NCBI RefSeq assembly: GCF_003261175.1
Contig: NZ_QLNP01000065.1
Coordinates: 1-39,758 of the forward strand
Length of the DNA stretch: 39,758 bases
Source of the DNA: Arthrobacter globiformis
Lineage (GTDB): Bacteria; Actinomycetota; Actinomycetes; Actinomycetales; Micrococcaceae
Direction: 5' to 3'
Part shown: positions 16,649 to 23,851 of the stretch, one piece after another
Layout of the letters: each line of letters starts with the position of its first letter
How positions within the stretch are numbered: position 1 is the stretch's first letter
Program-made: the position numbers and the translations under genes
Notes under the pieces: generated by a model
Databases searched by the model: none
What the model saw: the letters and a program-made list of their open reading frames with translations, nothing else
Told to the model about the DNA's origin: nothing

Positions 16649-16992
16649 GTCTTCTCCAATGAGTCGGTTTGCCCGCGGCCGGACTTACCGAACAAACCTA
16701 TCGAAGGATGGGGGCCCACTGCCGGTATCTTTGGCACGTAATCATGGCGCCGTGCCGAGTTGACTACAGCAGGCGCGAAGTCCAAGAGCTCGTCGCGTTT
16801 CCCGTCCGCACCGAAGTGTTCCTTGGCAAGCCCGCGCACCAGCAGCATTCCTTGGCAAGCCCGCGCACCAGCAGCATTCCTTGGCGCGAGAACCCGAGAC
16901 AGCATGCCGATATCAAGATCCTCGGCCAGGGCCCGGGGAGCGTGGCTCGTGCTGAAGCGCGTGCACGCGCCTGCACGGAAAACGCAACAATT
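16649..16992. other. 344-base region without a confident gene
   Basis: A minus-strand frame of 86 codons (16645-16905) crosses it and includes MLLVRGLAKEHFGADGK with fair G/C third positions, but it runs through a 29-base tandem repeat and has no family resemblance. It could be the debris of a lost gene. The only firm element is the repeat. Confidence 0.35.
16819..16885. repeat. 29-bp tandem repeat, 2.3 copies
   Basis: Two identical 29-base units start at 16819 (TTCCTTGGCAAGCCC...) and 16848, followed by the first 9 bases of a third (16877-16885). Being 29 bases, the unit shifts frame in any coding sequence. Its perfect identity suggests a recent slippage duplication. Confidence 0.9.
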
Positions 16993-18582
16993 TTACGGGA
17001 GGGGGGCGTCTCCGCCCGGGTCTGGCTCCGCCGGCGCGGGGGATACCTTTCGGCCCGGTGGGGTGCGGAGCAGGGCGCGCAACGTCTGGATGGTATCGGC
17101 CTCCGCGGCCGTCTTGTCGTCACGGTAGCGCTTGACGCGTGCGAACCGAAGGGCGATTCCACCCGGATAGCGGGAAGAGCGCTGGACGCCGTCGATGGCG
17201 ATCTCGACCACGGTGACCGGCTCGGTCCAGACCGTCCCCGCGGTGCGCCGCACCTCCAACTCCTGGAACCTTTCGGTCTGCCATTGCAGCAGCGCGTCGG
17301 TGAGGCCCTTGAAAGTCTTGCCCACCATCACGTAACCGCCGGGTTCGCCGAACTCGCCAACAGGGTCCAGGGCTCCGAGGTGCAGGTTCGACAACAGCCC
17401 GGTGCGCCGCCCTGACCCCCATTCGCAGCCGAGCACCACCAGGTCGTAGGTGAGGACCGGCTTCACCTTGATCCAGTTCGAACCCCGCCGCCCGGCGGCA
17501 TAGGCCGAGCCCACCGCTTTCACGACCACGCCCTCATGGCCGGCGGCAAGCGCATCGCGCGACACTCCCTCGGCGATAGCCGCATCCGCAGTGATTTTCC
17601 CCGGCATGCGGTAACCGGGGGCGATGCGCTCGAGCACGCCTATACGTGTGGACAGCGGTTCATCGAGCAGGTCACGCCCGTCGATGTGCAGCACGTCGAA
17701 AAACCACGGATGCAGCAGCGTGGCGCGCGCCGCGTTCGCTCCGAACCGGGACATGGTCTCCTGGAACGGCCGGGGGCCGCCGTCCTCGTCGAGGGCCAGC
17801 GTCTCGCCGTCGAGGATCACATCGCGCGCGGGCAGCCCGCGCACCACCTCTACCACTTCAGGCAGTCGGTGGGTCACCTCGGCCAGGGTGCGGGTGTAGA
17901 TGCGCACGTCGTCGCCCGCACGGTGCACCTGGATGCGTGCGCCGTCGAGCTTGTATTCCACCGACGCTTCCCCCGTCACCTCCAGCGCCTCGCTGGCACT
18001 GGCCGCGGTTGCGGCGAGCATGGGCTGCACGGGACGCCCGACGACGAGGCCGACCGCGTCAAGCTGGGCTGCGGTGCCCGTGATCGCCAGCAGTGCGGTC
18101 CCGCCGAGATCGCCGGAGAGCATCGCTGCGCGGCGTACGGCCCCGACCGGCCGGCCGGCGGCGCGGGCGACCGCATCCGTCAGGACGCCTTCGAGTGCAC
18201 CGGTACGAAGTTCACCGAGCAGAACGCCGGCGATGAAGGCCTGCTCCCGCTCGGTGGCTTCCGCCATCAGAGTCCGAAGGGTGGCGGCGCGTTCCACGGT
18301 CGAGCCAGCGCCTGCGGCTGCCAGCAGCCGGTCCAACGCAGCGTCGAGGTGGGCGATAGTGAGGTTCGGCTCAGGAGCGGGCTCACCCCTGGCCGCCCTC
18401 ATTCCGCTCCACCCGACCCCGACTCGGCCCTGGCGTGGCCTGGCGGTGAGCAAGCCGACCGCCGTCGGGATGTCCGCGGGGTCGAGCCGGACCAGCAGAC
18501 CTGCCAGTTCGTTGATCTTGGCGAGCCGGGAGCGGGTGGCCGCAACGGCTTCCGAGGTCCTCACGAGCTCATCGAGCAGCAT
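16993..18582 (-). CDS. ATP-dependent DNA ligase
   Basis: 529-residue ATP-dependent ligase similar in layout to mycobacterial LigB and archaeal Lig: an N-terminal alpha-helical DNA-binding domain (1-185), then the adenylation domain with motif I EYKLDGARIQVH (nucleophile K211), FFDVLHIDG (motif III), EGVVVKAVGSAY (motif IV) and WIKVKP (motif V), and a C-terminal OB fold ending in a flexible tail. It seals nicks as an accessory to the NAD-dependent LigA. It is divergently placed from the dihydrofolate-reductase-like gene and has no evident link to the sugar islands. Confidence 0.95.
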   Translation of the reverse strand: MLLDELVRTSEAVAATRSRLAKINELAGLLVRLDPADIPTAVGLLTARPRQGRVGVGWSGMRAARGEPAPEPNLTIAHLDAALDRLLAAAGAGSTVERAATLRTLMAEATEREQAFIAGVLLGELRTGALEGVLTDAVARAAGRPVGAVRRAAMLSGDLGGTALLAITGTAAQLDAVGLVVGRPVQPMLAATAASASEALEVTGEASVEYKLDGARIQVHRAGDDVRIYTRTLAEVTHRLPEVVEVVRGLPARDVILDGETLALDEDGGPRPFQETMSRFGANAARATLLHPWFFDVLHIDGRDLLDEPLSTRIGVLERIAPGYRMPGKITADAAIAEGVSRDALAAGHEGVVVKAVGSAYAAGRRGSNWIKVKPVLTYDLVVLGCEWGSGRRTGLLSNLHLGALDPVGEFGEPGGYVMVGKTFKGLTDALLQWQTERFQELEVRRTAGTVWTEPVTVVEIAIDGVQRSSRYPGGIALRFARVKRYRDDKTAAEADTIQTLRALLRTPPGRKVSPAPAEPDPGGDAPLP

Positions 18583-18645
18583 GGCACCAGTCTGTCACGG
18601 CCGCTGGCTATGGACAGCGATGAGGCCCTGTTCCAGAATGGGCGC

Positions 18646-19248
18646 GTGGGAATCATCGTCGCCAACCTGTTTGTCACCCTCGACGGCGTCTACCAGGCCC
18701 CGGGCGGCAGCGAAGAAGACACCACCGACGGATTCGCCTTCGGCGGCTGGCAGGCGCCGGTGTCCGATGACGAGGCTGGCGCTGCCATCGGCGAGGAGAT
18801 TGGCCGCATCGACGCCCTGCTCCTCGGCCGGAAGACCTACGACATTTTCGCGGCCTACTGGCCGCACCAGTCCGGCGAGATCGGCGGCACGCTCAACCGG
18901 GTGCCCAAGTTCGTCGTTTCCAATTCACTGGTTGCTCCGGCGTGGACGGGCACCAAGGTGCTGCCAAATGCAGAGGCAGCGGGCCGGCTCCGTGAAGAGT
19001 TCGACGAGGTGCACATGTTCGGCAGCGGCGTCCTCATCCGGTCGCTACTGGCGGCGGACGTGCTCGACCGCCTCCACCTCTGGCTCTATCCGATCACCCT
19101 CGGGCAGGGCAAGCGCATCTTCGACGCCGGGACCATCCCCGCCTCCTTCCGCCTCGCCGAGCCGGCGCGCACCTTCCCAAAGGGGGCAGTGTCGCTGGTC
19201 TACGAGCGCGCGGGCAGAGTGGCCACGCAGGACATGCCGGGCGCCTGA
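18646..19248 (+). CDS. Dihydrofolate-reductase-like (RibD C-terminal) protein
   Basis: About 200 residues of the RibD-C/DHFR-like fold: IIVANLFVTLDGVYQAPGG at the start, DALLLGRKTYDIFAAYWP for nucleotide binding, VHMFGSGVLIRSLLAADVLDRL and LYPITLGQGKRIF. Such proteins bind NADPH but rarely have known substrates. A GTG start at 18646 places the conserved IIVANLF at the usual N-terminal position. An in-frame ATG at 18610 would add 12 residues; neither has a clear ribosome site. The open frame running far upstream to 17536 is antisense to the ligase and is not coding. Confidence 0.85.
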   Translation: MGIIVANLFVTLDGVYQAPGGSEEDTTDGFAFGGWQAPVSDDEAGAAIGEEIGRIDALLLGRKTYDIFAAYWPHQSGEIGGTLNRVPKFVVSNSLVAPAWTGTKVLPNAEAAGRLREEFDEVHMFGSGVLIRSLLAADVLDRLHLWLYPITLGQGKRIFDAGTIPASFRLAEPARTFPKGAVSLVYERAGRVATQDMPGA

Positions 19249-19287
19249 TGGGTAAGGTTATCGCGGCCGTCACTACGTCATTTTGAC

Positions 19288-19316
19288 GGCGTTATCGCCG
19301 GGCCTGACGACAGGCC
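19288..19316 (+). terminator. GC-rich hairpins after the DHFR-like gene
   Basis: GGCG-TTAT-CGCC (19288-19299) and GGCCTG-ACGA-CAGGCC (19301-19316) are two adjacent small stems 40-70 bases past the stop. The second has a tetraloop and stable GC pairs; no U-tract follows. Confidence 0.45.
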
Positions 19317-19463
19317 GGGGTGCGGGCAGCAGCGTTAAACAACTGCCGGACAGCCCAGTAATCCAGGGCCGCAGCCCGGACCGACCGCACGGTGATGTCT
19401 TGTTGTTGGTTGTCGTGTGCGGGAACCTTGGTGGGTCAGGTCACGTTCTACCGGGAGACCGCC

Positions 19464-20426
19464 GTGTCATCCACTCACGCCAACGTAGCGCTCCACGTCT
19501 CGGAGGAGGTGGCCGCCGCAGTTGCTGGAGGGCGCCCTGTCGTCGCTTTGGAATCGACCATTTTCACTCACGGACTTCCGCGTCCGCGCAATCTCGAAGT
19601 TGCTGTGGAAGCCGAGGAACGCCTCCGCAGTCAAGGGGTCGTGCCCGCAACGATCGGTGTCTTCGCCGGCGCTCCGACGGTTGGGCTCAGCCGTGAGCAG
19701 ATCACCTCGCTCTCCAATGACGGTGCAGTGAAGAAAGTCAGCCTCCGCGATCTTCCCGTAGCCGCTGCTCTTCGGCTCCACGGCGGCACCACGGTAGCAG
19801 CGACGGCGTTCCTGGCACACCGCGCCGGCATCACTGTGTTCTCAACCGGCGGCTTGGGTGGAGTTCACCACGGTGCGGCAACATCCTTCGATGAATCTGC
19901 CGATATGACTACCCTGGCTAGTATCCCCATCGTCGTCGTCAGCGCCGGCGTGAAATCCATCCTGGACGTCGCGGCCACACTTGAACGGTTCGAAACGCTC
20001 AACATCCCGGTCGTCGGTTACAAGACCAAGAAGTACCCTGGCTTCTACGTTTCGGACTCGGGGTATGCGCTCGAGTACGCGGTCAACACTCCGGAGGAAG
20101 TCGCAGCAATCTGCAGCGCACGTGATGCCCTGCACATCCAATCGGCCATCCTGTTGGCAAATCCGATCGCGGAGGACAAGCAGTTCCCTCCGGCCAAGCT
20201 CGACGACATTCTCTCCCGGGCATGGGCGCAGGCAGAGAAGAACGGGATCAAAGGCAAGGACACCACACCGTTCCTTTTGGACTTCATTCAGCGCGAGACG
20301 AATGGCCGGAGCGTGAATGTAAATGTCGAGGTGTACCGAAGTAACGTGTCCCTCGGTGGCGAAGTCGCCATCGCGCTGACCCGCTTACCCGGAGGAATGA
20401 CGATGCCGTCCACTTCCGAGGCATAG
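19464..20426 (+). CDS. psuG: Pseudouridine-5'-phosphate glycosidase
   Basis: 320-residue enzyme that reversibly splits pseudouridine 5'-phosphate into uracil and ribose 5-phosphate, breaking a C-C glycosidic bond. The family motifs are complete: E30 in ALESTIFTHGLP, K91 in KKVSLRDLP, the metal-site region STGGLGGVHHGA with TSFDESAD (D143), and K164 in SAGVKSILD; NPI near the C-terminus is also kept. The GTG start at 19464 follows GGGAG with 6 bases spacing; the upstream ATG at 19392 gives an unrelated tail. The usual partner pseudouridine kinase is not adjacent. The last residues (after IALTRL) look unlike the family and run into an amidohydrolase scrap read on the other strand. Confidence 0.94.
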   Translation: MSSTHANVALHVSEEVAAAVAGGRPVVALESTIFTHGLPRPRNLEVAVEAEERLRSQGVVPATIGVFAGAPTVGLSREQITSLSNDGAVKKVSLRDLPVAAALRLHGGTTVAATAFLAHRAGITVFSTGGLGGVHHGAATSFDESADMTTLASIPIVVVSAGVKSILDVAATLERFETLNIPVVGYKTKKYPGFYVSDSGYALEYAVNTPEEVAAICSARDALHIQSAILLANPIAEDKQFPPAKLDDILSRAWAQAEKNGIKGKDTTPFLLDFIQRETNGRSVNVNVEVYRSNVSLGGEVAIALTRLPGGMTMPSTSEA

Positions 20427-20515
20427 GGCAGTCCTGTGGCTTCAGCGACCGGCAGCGCGTCCATGTCCGCCCGCGCCAGTACTGCGGGTCCGTGTCCGTC
20501 CCCGCTGGCCGGCAC
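20395..20515 (-). pseudogene. M20 amidohydrolase (hippurate hydrolase-like) fragment
   Basis: The minus-strand frame reads GPAVLARADMDALPVAEATG then LPYASEVDG, the diagnostic strand of M20/hippurate-hydrolase amidohydrolases in which RADMDALP carries a metal-near aspartate. Only this 35-40 residue piece exists; before it the sequence runs into the LacI gene end and after it into psuG antisense. It is a relic of a gene removed by rearrangement. Confidence 0.65.
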
Positions 20516-20527
20516 GCTGCAGGGTGC

Positions 20528-21553
20528 CTAGTGCATTCCCGGCGCTGGACCCGTGGAGCCCCGGACCGTGAGGTGGGTGGGCATCACGGAGCGGCTGCGT
20601 GTAACGCCGCCCGCCACAGGGTTCAGCTGCGCCAGCAGCATGGAGACCGCCACGCGGCCCGCCTGCTCGATGGGCGATGCCATGGTTGAGAGCGGCGGGT
20701 TGCAGAAGTCGGCCCCGAAAATGTCGTCGCAGCCCACAATGCTCATGTCCTCCGGTACACGGATGCTGCGCTCGCGCAGGCGCTGGAGCATGCCGATGGC
20801 TATGAGGTCGTTGAACACGATGCAGGCCGTCACTCCGCTGTGCACGGCGGCGTCGGCGGCGACTGCGCCGGACTGTGTCTTGGGCGCGAACGGTCCGAGC
20901 GCGCGCACTTCCACCCCGCGCTCCTTCGCCGCCTCCGCCAGGGCAGTCCAGCGGCGGGTGCTGGACTGCGAGGTGAGCGGCCCGGCCATGTAGGCGATGT
21001 CGGTGTGGCCCAGCGAGATGAGATGGTCAAGGGCCTGGGTGGTGGCGGACGGGGTGTCGATGAGGACTGCGGGGACCCCGGGGACGTCGCGGTTGACCGT
21101 AACCATCGGCATCTTCGCTGCAGCGGCAAGCAGGGCCTCGTCGCTCAGCCGGGAGGCAGCCACCACGATTCCATCCGCGCTCTTGCGCAGCTGCTCCATG
21201 GTGCTGGCTTCGACTTCGTCGGACTCCTCCGTATCCACCAGCAGCTGCGTGTACCCGGCGGCCTTGAGCTGGAGCTGAGTACCCCGGATGAGGTCGAAGT
21301 AGAACGGGTTGGTGATGTCGGGTACCAGCACTCCCACGGCACCGGTCCGCCCGGAGCTCAGCGCTTTGGCCTGGCTGTTGGGGATGTAGTTTAGCTGCGC
21401 AGCGGCCGCCTCGATCCGTTGGCGCGTCCGGATATTGACGCGGTCCGGCGTGGAGAGCGCCCGGGAAACGGTGGAGGCCGCCACGCCGCAGAGGGCTGCG
21501 ATGTCGTGGATGGTGGGCGGGCGGTCCACTGCTGCTGCTTGCGTCGTAGCCAC
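20528..21553 (-). CDS. LacI-family transcriptional regulator (2)
   Basis: 341-residue LacI/GalR repressor. HTH residues are about 14-33 (TIHDIAALCGVAASTVSRAL), the hinge is near SQAKALSSGRT, and the sensor domain runs from GVLVPDITNPFYFDLIRG to CDDIFGADFCNPPLSTM. The GTG start at 21553 is preceded by AGAGGAG with 5 bases spacing; the ATG at 21682 would overlap the operator and is rejected. It is divergent from the TIM-barrel/Gfo pair, with operator 21666-21681 between them, so it probably represses both itself and that pair. It is closely similar in design to the LacI at 31282 and may share operators with it. Confidence 0.93.
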   Translation of the reverse strand: MATTQAAAVDRPPTIHDIAALCGVAASTVSRALSTPDRVNIRTRQRIEAAAAQLNYIPNSQAKALSSGRTGAVGVLVPDITNPFYFDLIRGTQLQLKAAGYTQLLVDTEESDEVEASTMEQLRKSADGIVVAASRLSDEALLAAAAKMPMVTVNRDVPGVPAVLIDTPSATTQALDHLISLGHTDIAYMAGPLTSQSSTRRWTALAEAAKERGVEVRALGPFAPKTQSGAVAADAAVHSGVTACIVFNDLIAIGMLQRLRERSIRVPEDMSIVGCDDIFGADFCNPPLSTMASPIEQAGRVAVSMLLAQLNPVAGGVTRSRSVMPTHLTVRGSTGPAPGMH

Positions 21554-21665
21554 GGCGCTCCTCTCTGAACGTGGTGGCCGGACCGTTCTGGCCAGATCCA
21601 ACGGGCTCTCCTGTGACTGCCGCCACAGAACCTGTCCGCCAAGAATGCCACAGCTGACAAGGTAT

Positions 21666-21681
21666 TGGCAACCGGTTGTCA
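21666..21681. promoter_or_regulatory. LacI-type operator, divergent promoter region
   Basis: TGGCAACCGGTTGTCA is a near-perfect palindrome centred on CCGG. It lies between the divergent LacI gene (start 21553) and TIM-barrel gene (start 21792). On the plus strand TTGTCA (21676-21681) could be a -35 with TAAGCT (21700-21705) 18 bases on; on the minus strand TTGCCA (21671-21666) could pair with CATTCT (21647-21642). An occupied operator would block both. Confidence 0.82.
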
Positions 21682-21791
21682 TTTCGCCGCAGTCGTAGCT
21701 AAGCTGGGGTGGACATCGTTTGTAAACTGCCTCACCGCACTGGAGCTGGAATGCGAGCTGCCCGCGCGGCGGCGAATTTCAGGAGATCCGC

Positions 21792-22640
21792 GTGAGCATA
21801 ACAACGACAGCAGTCTGGCCGCTCTCAGGCTTCGGCGATGAAATAGACCCGGACCCCGCGGTGCAGGCCGCGGTATTACTGGCGTTGGGCGCAAGCCACA
21901 TCGAGGTGCGCAGCGCGTGGGGGACCAACGTCTCGGAGCTGGAACCGCAGCAGGTTGCCGCACTCAAGCAAGTCCTCGATGAAAAGGGCCTGAAAGTCTC
22001 GGCCGTGGCCAGCCCCATCGGCAAGGTGGACGTGAGCCTGCCGGTGGAACACGAACTGGACCGGCTCGGCCAGATCATCTCCGTCGCCAAGGGCCTGGAC
22101 GCCAAATACGTCCGCATCTTCTCCTTCTTCCGGGCCGAAGGCCAGAGCGCGGAAGACATCCGCGACGACGTCATGGTGCGCATGGGCGCGCTGGCGGCCC
22201 TCGCCGCGGAAGCCGGCGTCGTGCTTCTGCATGAGAACGAAAAGGGTATCTACGGCGACACCCCAGAGCATGTCCTCGACATCATGGAGACCGTGGACTC
22301 CCCGGCGCTGCGGATCGCCTGGGACAACGCGAACTTCGTCCAGGTGGGCATCAAGCCCTACACCGAGGGCTACGCCATGCTGCGACCGTACCTCGAGTAC
22401 TTCCAGGTCAAGGACGCACTTGCCGCCACCGGGGAAGTGGTGCCCTCCGGCGAGGGCGACGGCGAACTGGACGCCACCATCGCCGCCCTGAAAGCGGACG
22501 GCTTCACCGGCTTCGCCTCACTGGAGCCCCACCTGGCCAGCGCCCACGAGCTCGGCGGCTTCTCTGGGCCGGCGGCCTTCGGTGTTGCAGCCCGCGCCTT
22601 CGGAGCGCTTGCGGCGAAAAACGGGGTTGAACTCTCTTGA
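21792..22640 (+). CDS. Sugar-phosphate isomerase/epimerase-type TIM barrel (3)
   Basis: 282-residue xylose-isomerase-like TIM barrel. Probable metal ligands are E148 (LLHENE), D178 (AWDNANF) and E245 (SLEPH); the usual strand histidine appears as YFQVKD (Q205), so one ligand seems replaced. That change occurs in some family lyases and epimerases and may alter chemistry. Its stop overlaps a TTG start of the next gene (TTGA), and the pair (TIM barrel plus Gfo/Idh/MocA) behaves as one unit behind operator 21666-21681. The reaction is unassigned; 3-keto-sugar elimination, hydration or epimerisation are the leading options by analogy. Confidence 0.88.
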   Translation: MSITTTAVWPLSGFGDEIDPDPAVQAAVLLALGASHIEVRSAWGTNVSELEPQQVAALKQVLDEKGLKVSAVASPIGKVDVSLPVEHELDRLGQIISVAKGLDAKYVRIFSFFRAEGQSAEDIRDDVMVRMGALAALAAEAGVVLLHENEKGIYGDTPEHVLDIMETVDSPALRIAWDNANFVQVGIKPYTEGYAMLRPYLEYFQVKDALAATGEVVPSGEGDGELDATIAALKADGFTGFASLEPHLASAHELGGFSGPAAFGVAARAFGALAAKNGVELS

Positions 22641-23647
22641 GGACGACGGTGGCTGTCATCGGCTGCGGCGACGTGTCCACCGTGCACTTCGAGGCGGTGG
22701 CAAAGCTCGACGGCGCCGCGCTCGTTGCGGTGTGCGAAGCGGACCCGCAGCGGCTGGCCTCCGCGATTGCCGCCTGGGGCGTCCCCGGCTACGCCGACCA
22801 CCTGGCCCTCATCGAGGCCGTTAAGCCTGACGTGGTGCACATTTGCACTCCGCATGACCAGCACGCGGCGGTGGCCGTCGACTGCCTGGAGCGCGGCGTC
22901 AACGTCATCGTGGAGAAGCCGCTGGCCCACACCCTTGCGGAAGGCCGGCGCATGGTCGAAGCTGCCTCGGCCGGCGGGGCCAAAATCGCCGTGTGCTTCC
23001 AGAACCGGTACAACGCGACGTCGCAGGCCATGCACGCTCTGCTGTCAACGGGCGAACTGGGGGCCGTTGTCGGAGCGTCGGCAACAGTGATGTGGCAGCG
23101 CTCCGCCGAGTACTACCAAAGCCGGCCGTGGCGCGGGACCTGGTCCGGCGGCGGGGGAGGCCTGCTGATGAACCAGGCCATCCATACCGTCGACCTGCTC
23201 CAATGGCTGGTGGGCGACGTCGTCGCGGTCACCGGAAACGCGTCCACCCGCTTCCTGGCCGAGGCCATAGAGGTTGAAGACACCGCGGAGTTCGTGGCAG
23301 AACATGCCGGCGGCGCCCGGAGCGCGTTCTATGCCACGCTGGCCAACGCCTTCAACGCCCCAGTGACACTCGACGTGGTCACCGAGAAGGCAGTCCTGAG
23401 CCTCCGGGGCGACCTCACAGTGACGCACTCCGACGGACGCGTGGACATCGTACCCGAGGGCACGGGCGCCTCCGGCGGCCGGTCCTACTGGGGCGTTTCC
23501 CACGAACTGCTGATCAAGGACTTCTACGCCCGCCTGGACGACGCCGATCCGTTTTGGATCAGCCCTGCCGAGGCCGAAAAATCGCTGCGCATCATCAAGG
23601 AGATCTACCGGCAAAGCTACCCGGAGTCCACCCACGCGGTCTCCTGA
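22637..23647 (+). CDS. Gfo/Idh/MocA-family dehydrogenase (3)
   Basis: 336-residue NAD(P)-dependent oxidoreductase: GCGDVST (9-15) for nucleotide, EKP at 93-95, and the active-site segment GGGGGLLMNQAIHTVDLLQW with H183 and D186. The TTG start overlaps the previous stop by 4 bases; GTG at 22649 is an alternative but would remove the first strand. The glycine-rich stretch before the histidine is typical of sugar and glycoside dehydrogenases in this family. It follows the TIM-barrel gene and precedes the ABC importer operon. Confidence 0.9.
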   Translation: MRTTVAVIGCGDVSTVHFEAVAKLDGAALVAVCEADPQRLASAIAAWGVPGYADHLALIEAVKPDVVHICTPHDQHAAVAVDCLERGVNVIVEKPLAHTLAEGRRMVEAASAGGAKIAVCFQNRYNATSQAMHALLSTGELGAVVGASATVMWQRSAEYYQSRPWRGTWSGGGGGLLMNQAIHTVDLLQWLVGDVVAVTGNASTRFLAEAIEVEDTAEFVAEHAGGARSAFYATLANAFNAPVTLDVVTEKAVLSLRGDLTVTHSDGRVDIVPEGTGASGGRSYWGVSHELLIKDFYARLDDADPFWISPAEAEKSLRIIKEIYRQSYPESTHAVS

Positions 23648-23734
23648 GCCTTGCATGGGGCAACCGCATATCGCGGTCCACTGGCCTGACCAGACAGCTG
23701 TCCAGTCGGCCATATGAAGTTGTTGCAGCTTTTT

Positions 23735-23773
23735 TGACAATCGGTTGCCAAGCACGGCAACAACCCGTACTCT
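23735..23773 (+). promoter_or_regulatory. Operator overlapping promoter of the ABC importer operon
   Basis: TGACAATCGGTTGCCA (23735-23750) matches the operator at 21666 read on the other strand, except at two positions. TTGCCA (23745-23750) is a plausible -35, and 17 bases later TACTCT (23768-23773) a plausible -10, so repressor binding would occlude RNA polymerase. Confidence 0.75.
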
Positions 23774-23784
23774 GGTGTGACCCA

Positions 23785-23810
23785 GCCGGTGTGGTCCACA
23801 CCACACCGGC
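23785..23810 (+). other. Perfect 10-bp hairpin at the 5' end of the importer mRNA
   Basis: GCCGGTGTGG (23785-23794) and CCACACCGGC (23801-23810) form an uninterrupted stem with a 6-base loop. From the predicted promoter, the transcript would begin a few bases before the stem. The solute-binding gene starts 42 bases after it. A leader-stabilising or regulatory role is possible. Confidence 0.6.
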
Positions 23811-23851
23811 CTTCGTCTGCAAGTCACGTTCCACAGATTCAGGAGCCAACA

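Noticed and set aside
16645-16905. 86-codon minus-strand frame upstream of the MDR gene
   Set aside because: Crosses a frame-shifting 29-base repeat, overlaps the MDR start and has no family match; kept only as a note for the gap.
17536-18645. Long plus-strand open frame joined to the DHFR-like gene (570 codons in total)
   Set aside because: Its first two thirds are antisense to the ATP-dependent DNA ligase and have no family resemblance; only the last 200 codons are real.
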